Assembly (NCBI GenBank): GCA_014905825.1
Contig: JACGCN010000034.1
Span: 62,001-126,000, forward strand
DNA: 64,000 nucleotides
Direction: 5' to 3'
Source: Lyophyllum atratum
Lineage: Eukaryota; Basidiomycota; Agaricomycetes; Agaricales; Lyophyllaceae
Both the position numbers and the translations under genes were made by a program. The notes beneath the pieces were generated by a model. The model did no database searches, was not told the DNA's origin, and saw only the letters and a list, made by a program, of their open reading frames with translations. This document shows, piece after piece, positions 1 to 11,017 of this stretch. Numbering within the stretch: position 1 is the stretch's first letter; every line of letters begins with the position of its first letter.

Positions 1-1281
1 TTGGCCCCATTTACCTGATTGAATTCACACATCCTTCTTTATCTATCGCGCTATGTATTAATTCTCTATGCACTTGTATGTAATAACCAATCGTATCATC
101 AGACCTGCTATTTCACCGCAAATCGACGTTTCAGATCTCCAGGATCGACTTATCGAGGAACATGTTCCTTTGCAACACAACTTCGTCCCAGCAAGTGATG
201 CCTTGAGTCGTTACCTTCCAATTCTAACTAGCCTATGAATAGACCGAGGTTTTGCTAGTCTGGTACGAGGTGAACCTTAGCTCTTGCGGGACGGGTGTAA
301 GAGACAAACTCGGGGTAGCCTTGCCTGGCGAGGTCATAGACTTTCAGACGTGTCACCTTCCCCGTCGTCTCTTCATCACTATAAGGAAGACTTCGTAAAG
401 TTCGACAAGAGCAGTATTGCACTCACCTAGTATGGAGGATTGCATCGCTATCGATTGCCTTATATCTAGGGGTTCCATTTCGCGTCGTGACAGCAGGAAC
501 CAGTCGCACAGTCACCGGGTCGTTCCTGGCCAGAAGTACCTGCTGCCACTTCGTGAGATGCGCGATGCACATTGACTCCGCACTGGCCTGCGACTTGATC
601 ATCCTTTCCGTGTACTCGCCGAATAAGTTTGCGGACATGCGCAAGATATGGGAGTGGGCTTATCGCATGCACTAGTTGATGAGGGGGTGAAGAGCGTAGT
701 GAAGGAACTCGAATGCTGAAACGGGAACATCTCGCTATCAGTTATCAGTGCAGGGGTTACCCTTGACGGTGTGGGAGTAGGTGACATTCGCGCCGTTCAC
801 GGAGGTTTGTTGGCTTATACGGTGGTTTCTCCACATAGAGCCTCAAAGATGTCAGCTTGACATGGAAAGGAAAAAAGACACACTGCCACCACACTGTTAG
901 GGCCAAGAAGCGACATCTCCGATCCGACGATCCATGCATGGTGGGTCGACCTTCGGCATCGCGTCTATACGAATAATGCAAGTCTTGCCATGAACATATC
1001 CAATTCCCTCGCCCCTTTGTGCGCCCCTAAGCACACTCTCTGACCGATAGTAAGAAGAGATAGATTCCCGGAGCCGTGAGATATAAATAGGACGGTCAAT
1101 CTCGGTTCGGCTGACGCCGTCAGTCAACGCCTTTCAACGTGTCGTCCCTTTTTGACTGCAATGATGCAGCCATCCCCCCCAATGCCCGCTGAGATCCCTT
1201 TGGCCCTCATCTTCTTCGCTCTTCCTTTCCCGGCCACTTTCTCTCTCTCTTCCTTTCCCCCCATCTCCTCCCCTCCCGTGG
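1..1281. other. 5' gene-poor stretch and GT15 upstream region
   Basis: No coding region with recognisable similarity or a plausible splice structure was seen on either strand. The last 100 bp before the GT15 start codon (about 1180-1280) is a strongly pyrimidine-rich tract on the + strand, typical of fungal core promoters. The first 100 bases share short words with bases 32620-32680 upstream of the NACHT gene (GAATTCACACATCC, CTTTATCTAT), perhaps an old repeat, but too weak to call. Confidence 0.4.
1082..1088 (+). promoter_or_regulatory. possible TATA box for GT15
   Basis: TATAAAT lies about 200 bp upstream of the GT15 ATG at 1282, with a CT-rich tract between them. The layout fits a fungal TATA plus pyrimidine initiator, but this is position and motif only. 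Confidence 0.35.
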
Positions 1282-3016
1282 ATGATGTCGTCGACGTCAG
1301 TTAATTTCCGACGCCCCAAGTCTATCATATTCTTTTGCACGGCGCTCTTGGCTCTTACGTTCATCTTATCACGGTCCTCCCGTAATGCGAAGCCCAAGGG
1401 CGTCATATTGATGCTGCTTCCTCCCTCACGGGTGCACCAAGCCACCTTGGCGCTCAGGAACGTTGAGGATCGGTTCAACCGTCGGCTTAAATACCCTTAC
1501 GTTCTCTTTATGGTCGAGGGTGAATATGACCAGGTCACTGAGTTGCAGAGGGAGAAAATCGAGCATATCACGGAGGGGCGGGCCACATTTGGTGGGTAAT
1601 TGTCGTGTGTTTCTGCTAGCGCTTATGTTGACGGGTTTTCTGAAACAGCGGAGGTACCGAAATCAGAGTGGGATGTCCCAGGTTCTTTGGATAGTCTGCT
1701 GGTAGAGGCGTCCTTGAGCAAAATTGGGTGCGTACACAGGTTTTCTACCATGCTTGATTTTTCGTGTGGTTGATCATGCCGCTCCTTGTCAGATTCTCAC
1801 ACGGCTATCGAGCTATGTGTCGCTGGTATTCAGGTTAGTTTCCTTTCTTAATTATGGCGACGCGGGCTGTAGCAGCATGCGTTGCAAGCCTCGTCGACCC
1901 AATGTGTCGACTGACGGCCGCTTCTCACCCAGGCTTTTACTGGAAGCATCCGGCGTTAGCGCAGTATGACTGGCTCTGGAGACTGGACACCGACATCGAA
2001 TTCCACTGTGATTTGGTGAGTGTACATTTTATTCAAAGATTGGCATTGCGTCATCACTATCTTTCTTCACTCTGCTATAAATATCTCGGTCGTTTGCACC
2101 CGCTGATCTTTGACTTGTGTAGCCATACGATCCGATCGAACGCCTTGTTGAGAATAACGCACTTTATGGTGAGCTCTCCATCCCTCACTTCGTCTTTGAC
2201 ATCCACTGACAGCGATATCACTAGGTTTCGTGCAAGTGGCTTATGATGCGGATTGGGTCCAACCTACCCTAGCATCGAACGTCTCTGCATTCATGTCAGC
2301 AGTGCACGACGGCTCATTGTCGCTGTCGTTCCCGGAAGAGGCTAACCACGAATTCGTATGGAACGGAAAGGACGGCGTGGAGAAGGCCATGAGTGGAGAG
2401 GCAGGGAATAGGGAGTGGACGAAGCGGTGCATGTATGTGAGTGTCGTTCTTCTTGCTACTCCTTCCATTCTCGTCCAGCAGCTTTGATTCGTTGTTAACT
2501 TTTCCCTCGAATAGAATAATTTCGAAATTTCGCACCGCAGTGTATGGGAGAGCGACATTTATACACAGCTCTTTGCGTTTCTAGATCGAGCAGGAGGTAC
2601 GTAGACTCCCTGGTCTCTTCACGTTCTACTTCTTACTCACTAACATCGCAGGCTTCTTCTACGAACGCTGGAGTGATTCTCCCATTCACTCCTTTGGTAT
2701 CGCTATGTCGCTGCGGAAGGACCAAGTACTTCAGTTCAAGGATATGGGGTGCGTGCATCCTGGATGGCTATCGTCCCTCTGCTGACGTGTTATTTCCGCC
2801 GTAGATACCAGCACCAGGGCTGGGAATACGAATGTCCTGCCGAGTCCACACAATGTACCTGTCTACAGGAAAAGAAGTTTGAGAACTTCAAAGACGGCGG
2901 TATAGGGTGAGTAGTAATATCTCCCTTCCTGTTTCTTTCCTCATCTGTGAATTATCGCTGACTGCTATCTATCTTTTGCTTATCTCAGGTGGTTTGAACC
3001 CGACCGCCGCTCATGA
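1282..3016 (+). CDS. GT15 alpha-1,2-mannosyltransferase (KRE2/MNT1 family)
   Basis: Golgi type II membrane enzyme that adds alpha-1,2-mannose from GDP-mannose to protein-linked O- and N-glycans. Ten exons: 1282-1591, 1649-1727, 1793-1833, 1933-2015, 2123-2168, 2225-2436, 2515-2596, 2652-2748, 2805-2906, 2989-3016; phases agree and give 359 residues with no stop. Residues 13-29 form a membrane anchor after a basic RRPK. Family blocks in order: YRAMCRWYSG, FYWKHPALAQYDWLWRLD, DIEFHCDLPYDP, FEISHRSVWES, GGFFYERWSDSPIHS, HQGWEYECP and a C-terminal GGIGWFEPD. Length and block order match KRE2/MNT1-type proteins. The ATG at 1282 is immediately followed by a second ATG. The first intron is the least certain, since exon 2 is poorly conserved. 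Alternative: another GT15 paralogue (KTR); by eye these cannot be separated. Confidence 0.9.
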
Positions 3017-3382
3017 TTAACAGTGACGCGCAAAAATACCTATTTGTAATGGCCTCGATCTCATGCGATTGGATACTTACGATCTAGACTACCTATCTTG
3101 TATAACGACCTTGTATATGCACCCACGAGCAGGAATAGACCATTGGTTGGACGATATCCTTCGGAATGGCGCTTGAAAGTGGAACAGAAGGACAACATGG
3201 CATTTTCAGCGGAGTTGGCTGCCTTCGATTTTAGTCTCCGCCCGACCCTTGTTCCCTCCACCGACATAGCAAGTACCCTCTGGGATCGTGAAAACTTTGG
3301 TTCGGCGTTCACGGTATATATGATTACTGTGGGGGTGCGTACGATTCAACATTCGTGCAAGCATATTTGACCGACGAGATAT
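3017..3382. other. short spacer after GT15
   Basis: Holds the GT15 3' flank. An open frame on the + strand (about 3098-3370) codes for nothing recognised and is not supported as a gene. Confidence 0.3.
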
Positions 3383-3880
3383 CTAGACAATCAAGGCCAG
3401 CTGGTTGCCCAGCTGGTACAACGTCAGGGGATTCAACAAAACAGTCGAGTCTTTCGTGATCTCAAGGCTTGCCGCCATCAAAACAGCATCTAAATTCAAA
3501 CCAGAGTCGGCGTCAGCCCGGTATTCAGCCCTCCCAAAGTGCCGCTCCCTAGCTGCCGTGTAACTTGCTCCGCTCCCCTCCCCACTCTCCGCCGGAATCC
3601 GAAGATAATTCCGTATAAAGATTATGCGCGATGTCTTCCACCTCTTGCTGCGTGTCTGATTATCACCCAGAGCCACATACCGGAGTGTCGCGGCATTATC
3701 TGCAGGGACAGACAGACCTGCGTTTATGATACGCTGAACGTACCGGGAAATCCACATGTCGAGCAGCGTGATCTGAATTCACAGCACTGAACCTGCAGTC
3801 ATCTCCAACCCGTAACCACGATCGTCGTAATCCAGACTCGACTTGGCACTGGCGGCTGTTCTTATTCGCACTGCCTTGTA
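3383..3880 (-). pseudogene. decayed C-terminal copy of the 637-aa unknown protein
   Basis: The minus-strand reading resembles the last ~170 residues of the intact neighbour at 5111-7024. Compare DYDDRGYGLEMTAGSVL / IQITLLDMWISRYVQRI here with HEDRGHGWEMSAGSML-W-IQLMMLDTWISRHVERI there, and the ends KDSTVLLNPLTLYQLG / KDSTVLLDPQTLDQM. The conserved Trp codon between GSVL and IQIT is TGA here (3779-3781), an in-frame nonsense change. The upstream two thirds of the protein is missing or unrecognisable. It is in tandem and same orientation with the intact gene, so it looks like a truncated tandem duplicate. A short functional C-terminal ORF starting after the stop (Met of DMWIS) is possible but unlikely. 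Confidence 0.7.
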
Positions 3881-3965
3881 TGTTCAAGTGTTCTTGAGAA
3901 AACCCTGGGCTTACATCTTCAACCGCCGACGTAAGTAGATCTAGGTTTGGTCAAGTCTCCCGCTA

Positions 3966-4436
3966 TCACTCAATATGTCGGCGGCCATAGCGATTGGATG
4001 AGGACACAGATGCGAACATCCCTGGCCGCGGCTTCCTGCCGTATCCTTTGATGTTATTTGGTGCTGCAGGCGCCTCTTCAATCCTTTCGTCATCAATATC
4101 CTTAACAGCAGATCTGCCAAAGTTGAACCCCACCCCGACAACCGCGTGCTCACTTCTCCAAGGAATGTCCTGATTGGTGTGCAGGTCCAGAAAGAGGAGG
4201 AATGTGAGTCGGACTTGTCGCACGACCTTGGGTCGGATCTTGTTCTTCCGTTCTGCAGGTACGTATCGGTATGTGATAGGCTCTACAGTTTCCAAGATTG
4301 TGAAGCTACACAGGTGTAACCACATGACAGGCGCTGTACTGTAATTCCACCAGGACACTCCGATCGGCGGACGACAGATGCATATTTTCGCGTTCCATGT
4401 GCGGGTGACAATACTGACGATCTCCTGAATTGTCAC
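3966..4436 (-). other. open frame of unknown status
   Basis: A 156-codon open frame on the minus strand, beginning at a GTG rather than an ATG, so if real it is an internal exon. It contains a stretch resembling soluble protein (RYVPAERKNKIRPKVVRQVR followed by LTFLLFLDLH) and a basic, Ser/Arg-rich C-terminus. I recognise no family and could not find a convincing upstream exon with an ATG. It lies between the pseudogene and its intact paralogue but is not similar to either. Could be a gene fragment or chance. Confidence 0.2.
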
Positions 4437-5110
4437 AAGTGGTACAATAAGGTTATGTCAACACATGCCGCAGCCCGCTACAGCCTCCACCTTCCAATGC
4501 AGAAGGACGTCGCGACCATCTCTGCATTTCATAGCATAATGATATATTACATACCCATATCTCGTCACTGCACTGATTATATCCAACCCTTTTCGCTCGT
4601 CTCCCAGCCGTCGGATCTGCTAGAACTAAGACAGTATTGACGGCGGTCATTTCCCTGTTCTCTATTCACCAGCGCTCGGCATTTCCGAGTCGAGAGCAAG
4701 GGCTGTGGGCGTTGCATGACGTGAAATGTCTATCTTGCGGTCATCGTTTACGCGCTCGCCGATCTCGAGTGACGGGTCATCTGCTTGTACAATTTACCCA
4801 CCCCAACCCATATCTCGGTGACCCTTGTCGACTCGGGCACGGCAGGGCACAGCATGTTCGTCGCAATTCTGGTGAATATCTTGCAGGTTTCCTCCAACGG
4901 AGGGAAGTCGCCACTCAAAACAAGTATAACGACCAGTTATGTAAGGGCAAATGCGCAGGCCGCGGCAGTCGGAGCCAGGCGGAGTTGCTCTTTCATTGCT
5001 CTTTCAGCTTCAACATTCAAACCAACGCGGCGATGGCGAGCTCGCAGACTGATAATTTAGACTTGAAATTGTGATAAAAAGGATAAGTGAATAGTATGTC
5101 ATCACGGAGC
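4437..5110. other. spacer, no supported gene
   Basis: Several overlapping open frames on the + strand (4637-5074) give no recognisable protein. Nothing else seen. Confidence 0.3.
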
Positions 5111-7024
5111 TCAGGCCAGCTGGATCATCTGGTCTAGAGTCTGGGGATCTAACAATACAGTTGAATCTTTCAAGGACTCCAACCGCGCCGCCATCAAAAC
5201 CGCACGTACAGTCAGCGCAGCGTCTAGGTTAGCCCAGTCCTCCGCCCTCCCGACGGGCATGTCAATCCATCCATCGTTTAGCAGATGCCTTTCGGCAGTC
5301 GTCAAGCAACTCGCTCCCCTCCCTTTCCAACCCTCCATCAACCGCTGAAGGTAATAACGTGCAAATACTATGCGTGATCTCTTCCACCCTCTATTGCTCG
5401 TCTGGTTCTCTCTTAGCGCCGCACACCGAAGTGCTGCGGCCGTGTCCACAGGTATGGGCAGGTCTGCGTCTAACGGTTCGCCCATGATACGCTCTACGTG
5501 GCGTGATATCCACGTATCGAGCATCATGAGTTGGATCCACAGCATCGAACCAGCACTCATCTCCCATCCATGTCCACGATCTTCGTGACCCAGATTCGTC
5601 TTATATCGCTGAGCCCAGCTCGCATCGAGTTCTCCTGCGAGTAGCACGCCGGACAGCTGTGGAAGTATAGGTACACGATCCCCCATCGCTCGAACGACCC
5701 AGCACATACTCATGCGCGCCGTGAACTCCGCGAAGCCTGTGCAGAACCAGCCCCGTAACCCACCATCCTCATCTCCCCACTCATTCGCGACTTTGATATC
5801 GTCCGTGGTGATGATATCGAGGTTGCGATCGTGCATGACCCGGAAGATGTTTGATGGGGCTTCAGTGAACCCAACAGAGGCTTCTAGGTGCTCGAACGCA
5901 ATGCGCGATGCAGCACTTCGTTCGTTCTGGGACCAGTCGGAGAGACTGCGATGAGGGAAGGCGTTGCACACCGCTGGATTCCCAGCGATGCACAGGAGAA
6001 AGGGGACAACGGGGACGAAAGGACTTTTCCACCTGCCTACCCACCGCGCATTGTTGTCGACGTCTAGATGACCGATGACGTCGAGCGTATGGACATCCTG
6101 CCATTTATCAGAACGAGTCTGATCAGATGCGGAGCGAAGGATAAGGTCCACGGCGTTGTACCCTACACGGTGCATTGCGACAGCAGCATTGCCGATGTGG
6201 ATGTCTCCGCATGCAGTGCGAAGGAGCGTCGAGAGTTCGGCGGGTGTACACCTGGAGGCAGAGGGTACCATGTTAGGCGGAAGGCCCGAGTAGCGTGCAA
6301 TCATCCCGACGCCCTGCTGGTACTGGGATGTGATGCTGCAATATCTTCCCGTCATATGTAGTGATCGTTCTGCGGCGGTGAATGTGGTGACCTCCATGTC
6401 AAGTAGGAAGCCGAATTGGATGAGATCCGACGTTGGGATAGACGTCAGGGGCGCATCGAGACTGTCGGCGATTGTTTCGGCGTCGACGCTCTCGGAGCAG
6501 GAGTGCGAGGTGCAGTCCACTCCCAGGTCGTTCATCATGTTGCACCACGTCGCTTTGCGTGGTGACATGCGTTCCCGAGTGTCTCTATCGGAATTCAAGG
6601 ACCAGCGGGAGGACGAGAGCTGCGGAGTAGGCGGAATATGATGGGCTTTCATGATGCGAAGGGCTTCGGCGACGCGGATGTCGACCGGAGTATACCAAAT
6701 GCGCAGCTTCCATTCTCGAAGCGACCAGCTGTATGTGGTCCTCTTTGCCATTGAGCCGATTGCAGCCTTGCCGACCTTGTTACGAATAGTGACTGAGGAA
6801 AGATATTGATGTGCAACCTGAAGAAGTGCAAGGATGATTGTGATAGGTGCTAGGATAATAGTCATGACCTCTGCTCTACCCATCTTGACGGGGTATAAAT
6901 GTAGGAGTGTATATGTCTGAGTGAGGAGGTTTTTTAGCTGGGAGCTGAAGTGGGCGGGTGAATGTACCGATCTAGTTATGATCTGCGGGGCAAGAGGTTC
7001 ATATAGCACTCCAATCGCACCCAT
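5111..7024 (-). CDS. unknown 637-aa protein with N-terminal membrane segment
   Basis: A single uninterrupted reading frame, unusual in a window where most genes have several introns. The first ATG is at 7024; an upstream in-frame TTG is not a credible start. A second ATG follows at about 6882, just before a hydrophobic helix (about residues 54-71, rich in Ile/Leu). The rest looks soluble, rich in Trp, Arg and Ala, with conserved-looking blocks WYTPVDIRVAEALRIMKAHH, RYYLQRLMEGW and LKDSTVLLDP at the C-terminus. I recognise no enzyme family. The adjacent fragment at 3383-3880 is a decayed paralogue, so this belongs to a locally duplicating family; constraint on the shared C-terminal part suggests a real protein. 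Function unknown. Confidence 0.65.
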   Translation of the reverse strand: MGAIGVLYEPLAPQIITRSVHSPAHFSSQLKNLLTQTYTLLHLYPVKMGRAEVMTIILAPITIILALLQVAHQYLSSVTIRNKVGKAAIGSMAKRTTYSWSLREWKLRIWYTPVDIRVAEALRIMKAHHIPPTPQLSSSRWSLNSDRDTRERMSPRKATWCNMMNDLGVDCTSHSCSESVDAETIADSLDAPLTSIPTSDLIQFGFLLDMEVTTFTAAERSLHMTGRYCSITSQYQQGVGMIARYSGLPPNMVPSASRCTPAELSTLLRTACGDIHIGNAAVAMHRVGYNAVDLILRSASDQTRSDKWQDVHTLDVIGHLDVDNNARWVGRWKSPFVPVVPFLLCIAGNPAVCNAFPHRSLSDWSQNERSAASRIAFEHLEASVGFTEAPSNIFRVMHDRNLDIITTDDIKVANEWGDEDGGLRGWFCTGFAEFTARMSMCWVVRAMGDRVPILPQLSGVLLAGELDASWAQRYKTNLGHEDRGHGWEMSAGSMLWIQLMMLDTWISRHVERIMGEPLDADLPIPVDTAAALRCAALRENQTSNRGWKRSRIVFARYYLQRLMEGWKGRGASCLTTAERHLLNDGWIDMPVGRAEDWANLDAALTVRAVLMAARLESLKDSTVLLDPQTLDQMIQLA

Positions 7025-8334
7025 TGCGCGCAAGGAAGTGGCGGTCCAGAATCCGATTCTGTAAAGGAGATGGCCGTACTCTTGGCCGTACTCTTGGCAG
7101 GTAAACGGAAGGACGCGGGGTCTGATCTATTTTAGATCCCTCTGATTGACGCGCAAAGTATCACTGTTTTGACATTCGTGTCGACCGCGTGCCGGTGTCC
7201 GCTGTTCGTCATGTTTTTCGAACTTTTTCCTCACCAAATCGGCTTCTTCCGTTATCCTGAGCAGTAAACCTGTGGGAGTACTTGTCCTTTGTCCCGGCTT
7301 GTCGGACTACCGTAATTGCACAGAATGGTCGACGAAGGAGCTCAGAGCGCCAGAAGAGAAAGAACCTCTCCACCCAAGAGTCAGGGATACAGTGGTCGCA
7401 GCCTGAAAGGAAACTTTTCCTAATCATCTCCTGTCGCGGCAGCTGCCGCAATGATCCCCGATGATCGCCACGGCTCAACAAGGTCACGACCGCCATTGGA
7501 GAGTTGTCGACACCGTGAGGCGAAATGATTTGCTAGCTGTGGCGAACAGTATAGTGCTAACATTTAAGTAGAAAAATGTGGCTCAGCAGACTTCAACCAG
7601 TGGCCGGCTTTGTACCGAGGTTTGACCGAAACTCGAAGGCAAGTTGATTTACTTTGATTTTACAGCGGTGAGTTATCGCTATATTGTCGGTGATGAGTAC
7701 TAATCTCCAAAATCCTTTGAGCAATGGAACATCTTTTCAATGATCTTTGCATTTTCCCCCCAACTTGAAGAAGATCGGTATTTGCATCCGGTGACACAAA
7801 CTGGGCCCGAACGAGTCGGAGGACACAGTCATTCCGGGACGTCAACGACGTTACCTCTCAAGCTACATTACCTCTCATGCTCTACATGGAGGTAGAGCAT
7901 GCCCCACGGTAAAGTCACTGCGTGGGCTAGTAGAGATTATTCGATGTTAGGATTTCTAGAGATTCCACTTAATTCCAGTTATATAAGTCCCAGCAAGATC
8001 CTCATTCCTTAAATTCGGACGAGAATCCAGAAATCCTCAACAAATTTCAAGAACATGCCAACAACTTTGACCAACGGAATGCCCATGCTCCCGGCAATGG
8101 GCGACTTTGGGATGGCTTGTGTTTGACGCCGAGCAGCCGTGAGCATACTTTACTTACTTAGTTGATGAATCGCTGGACACCAGGGTTCCGAGATTTATCT
8201 CGATGATAAGTACATGCAAGCTTTCTATATCTGTTATTCATCTTCGTCCCGGGCCTATAATCACAAACTCCAGCAAGCGAACGGGATCATTGGAAAAGCG
8301 ATGACCATGGGCATGGGGTGTACAACCCCATTGA
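7025..8334. other. gene-poor stretch
   Basis: No supported gene. Contains a 15-bp tandem pair (GGCCGTACTCTTGGC-type units at about 7070-7098) and a short inverted repeat CATGCTCTAC...GTAGAGCATG at about 7877-7901. The open frames are short and unrecognised. Confidence 0.35.
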
Positions 8335-8633
8335 ATAGCCTGCAGGTTCGAAGCCCCTCGAGTCCCCAGGAACGGCACATCGCCAATCTCATCGATGCAC
8401 GATGCGCCCTTTTCTTACATCTGAAAGACACCAAATAGCCTCAAGGTTCAAATCTCGTCGAGTCCCCAGGACGGCACATCACGAATCTCATCGATGCATG
8501 ATGCGCCCTTTTCTTACATCTGAAAGACACCAAATAGCCTTCAGGTTCAAATCTCGTCGAGTCCCCAGGAACGGCACACCACCAATCTCATCGATGCACG
8601 ATGCGCCCTTTTCTTACATCTGAACGACACCTC
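8335..8633. repeat. tandem repeat, three ~100-bp units
   Basis: Three consecutive units: 8335-8434, 8435-8533 and 8534-8633. Each begins ATAGCCT(n)AGGTTC and passes through GTCGAGTCCCCAGG, ACGGCACA and AATCTCATCGATGCA before ending GCGCCCTTTTCTTACATCTG. Unit 2 has lost one A in the CCAGGAACGG stretch. Units 2 and 3 are closer to each other than to unit 1, which fits stepwise duplication. The open frame across it is an accident of the repeat. No function is evident. Confidence 0.85.
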
Positions 8634-8874
8634 CATACGAATCCTTTCGGGTCGAATGGCTGACAAAGGTGGTAAAGCAGTGTATAGTAGATGAGTTTAA
8701 GTTGCTGTCCCGGCTCATCAGCATGCCCCAAATTTGGTGGTGAAAACGACGATGATAATTATGGATGTAATATGCACGAATATGTGAATACAACATGTGG
8801 CCACGCGCTCGCCACACCGCATTGGTTCTGACCAGAGCAGCGAAAACATTACTCCAATACGACACAAACCCCTG

Positions 8875-10226
8875 CTACGCGACCCCTAACTTCCCAAGCG
8901 CCACCGCCGTCGCGCGCCTACGCTTATTCCCCCTCCTAATCTCATTCAAATCACTCTCAATCTCCGTATCCTTACACGGCCCAAGCATATACAAGCTCTT
9001 CCCCAGCCCCCCCACCACCTGCTGCCCCCCCGCCCCATTCCCCTTCGGCCTTCTCCGTCCTCCCCCCGCTCCGCCGCCGCCACCCTGGGGCGCCGCCGGG
9101 GCAGTGGTGCTGGTTAACGGAAGGGGGAAGGGCGAGGGCAGCTCATCGACGGCGAGAGAGTGCGGGTTGAGGAAGGGCCCGGAGGTGATGGGGAGGGAGG
9201 AGATGAGGCCTGGTTGGGGGAGGGCGGTGGTGGAGCCGAGGGGGGTGGGGGGCGGGGAGGTGCCGAGTTTGTTGCGGAGTTTGCGCGTGATGTGTGGGCG
9301 GGAGGAGGAGTCCATTGATGCGTCTGGGGGAGGGGCTTGGGATTAGTATGTAGACGGACGGGGAAGGGGAGGGGACCCACCGCCTGCAGTTCCCTCGCCT
9401 TCTTTCTCCTCGCGTGCCCTCCGGCGTCGCTCTTCGACACCCTCTAATAGGCGTTCTCTCACGCGCTCGCGGCCTCTCCGCCACTCTTCCTCCACGCGCT
9501 CGCGCTCCTCGTCGTACGCCGTCTGGGCACAGTCCATCCCGTGCCTTTCTTGGCACTCCGCCTCCGCAAGTAGAGCCCCTCGTTCAAGGGCGAGGGGCAT
9601 GAGCCGGAGAGTGTAGAGTGAGAGCGTTTCCGGGCGTGTAGAGAGCTGATGCGCGGTGGCAAGCAGTGCGGAAGTCGTCTCGTGGTAGTGTCGGCCGCTG
9701 CAGAATGGGAAAGCGTCAGTTTTGGAATATCATCACATACATGCCATGAAAGAAAAGATAAGGAGTGAAGAGACGGGTAAAGCATAAGGAGGAAACACGA
9801 CACTCACTCATCCCGGCGATCACTCATTTCCTTGCCCAGCTTCCCCGCCAGTTCCCGCCGGCGCTTCTCCTTCTTTCCTTCGTCAATCGAGGCTACACCA
9901 CCAAACACACATCCTCATCAGCATCCAGCCTCCATCTTCGAGCAAAAGAAAAGTGAAGTCTCACCAGGATGCGTCTGCGTATGCCCATGTATCCTTGAAC
10001 TACCGCTCCCATGCGTATGATGGCTCTGGCTTTGCTGATGATGCGAGTGAGTCTGCTGGTGCGTGTAGATATTGGGTGCGCCGCTCCCCGGGGGCGGTTT
10101 GAAGTGCGAGCTACCATGCGAATGCGAGGTGTGGGTGTTGTGTATGTGGGCGTGGCCGTGCGAGGAGTGGGTATGGGATGAGGAGGGGTATGGCACTGGG
10201 AAGATGCCTTGTTGAGGAGGGGGCAT
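8875..10226 (-). CDS. Sds3-like protein (Rpd3/Sin3 histone deacetylase complex)
   Basis: Four exons on the minus strand: 10226-9965, 9892-9808, 9697-9381, 9323-8875; phases agree, 370 residues. The N-terminus is His/Ser/Pro-rich low complexity. The middle carries the Sds3-like pattern: basic KKEKRRRELAGKLGKEMSDRRD, then ETTSALLATAHQLS, then a long Glu/Arg coiled coil (RERVEEEWRRGRERVRERLL) ending EERRRRAREEKEGE. A C-terminal EIESDLNEIRRGNKRRR block is also typical. In known members this family scaffolds the Rpd3-Sin3 repressor. The ATG at 10226 is the first in frame; the frame stays open upstream to about 10379, so an extra 5' exon is possible. It faces the tRNA-Lys gene 200 bp upstream. Family call rests on the coiled-coil pattern, so moderate certainty. 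Confidence 0.7.
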
Positions 10227-10444
10227 TCTGCCTTTCGAGTATGAGTATGTGGAACGTTGGGGGCTCGTTTTGGCGGGTGCGTTGAGTATGCCAGGGGACT
10301 GGAGAAATGGCAGGATCAGGGGGGGTTGGACTTGAAAGATCGGTGAACAAGCCGAAAACAAAGAATTCGGGAGCAACACGTGCTATGGATGGCCGGGCCG
10401 AGACTCGGATGGTATTGAATTGCCGATCAATTAATTCCTGTCAT

Positions 10445-10531
10445 GCCCGCCTAGCTCAATCGGATAGAGCGTCAGACTCTTACCTAGGCAGTGGCATCTG
10501 AAGGCTGCGAGTTCGACCCTCGCGGTGGGCT
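10445..10531 (+). tRNA. tRNA-Lys(CTT) with 13-nt intron
   Basis: Cloverleaf read directly: acceptor GCCCGCC pairs with GGTGGGC, D-arm GCTC/GAGC, anticodon stem TCAGA/TCTGA, T-arm GCGAG-TTCGACC-CTCGC, discriminator T. Loop CTCTTAA has anticodon CTT at 10479-10481; a 13-nt intron (CCTAGGCAGTGGC) sits one base 3' of the anticodon, the canonical position. Mature length 74. A T-rich run about 20 bases downstream can serve as the Pol III terminator. Identical, including the intron, to the gene at 24963. Confidence 0.95.
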
Positions 10532-11017
10532 ATCTTCTTCTCGAAATGAAGCTCTTTTTCTCTTTTGTCGACTCGGGATTCGAACGCCACTCCGTCAGCT
10601 ACATGCATGCAGCATCAGCATGCATTGCCATTGGCCATAGTCTACGACAGTCGACCTGCCTAGATCAATTAGCCCGGCTACCTAGCGCAAATGGTAGCGT
10701 TTTTGGCTCTAACCGAGCTCTAACGTTCAACGGTAGCAAACAGTGCGATACTATGATGTTTGCAAGGCATCTGAAGTGAGAGCACAGACGACGACTTTCT
10801 GCTGCACGGAAACAGGTGAGAGTAGGTGGCAGAGATTTCTCGGGTCAGTGAGTAATATATATTCTTTCGTCATTCTTCCCCCTTCTTTCCGGGGCGTTCA
10901 AATTGGATCGAATCCCTGGGCTCCCGAAATGATTGATCACCAGTATTGCCGAACATCGTTAACGCTATGAAGACCACAGACTCCGTCTCTTCTTGCTTCT
11001 AAACACTCGGGGATCCC
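10532..11017. other. spacer between tRNA-Lys and SDR gene
   Basis: No gene seen. Fragments resembling tRNA arms occur (CGGGATTCGAAC at about 10567, CAAATGGTAGCG at about 10688) but do not fold into a cloverleaf; they may be tRNA debris. Confidence 0.3.

Noticed and set aside
8795..9556. Long overlapping open frames on both strands (183, 146 and 137 codons)
   Set aside because: They are shadows of the GC-rich Sds3-like exons; only the minus-strand frame joins in phase with the other exons.
10560..10760. tRNA-like arms (GGGATTCGAAC, CAAATGGTAGCG)
   Set aside because: They do not assemble into a cloverleaf on either strand; noted only as possible debris.
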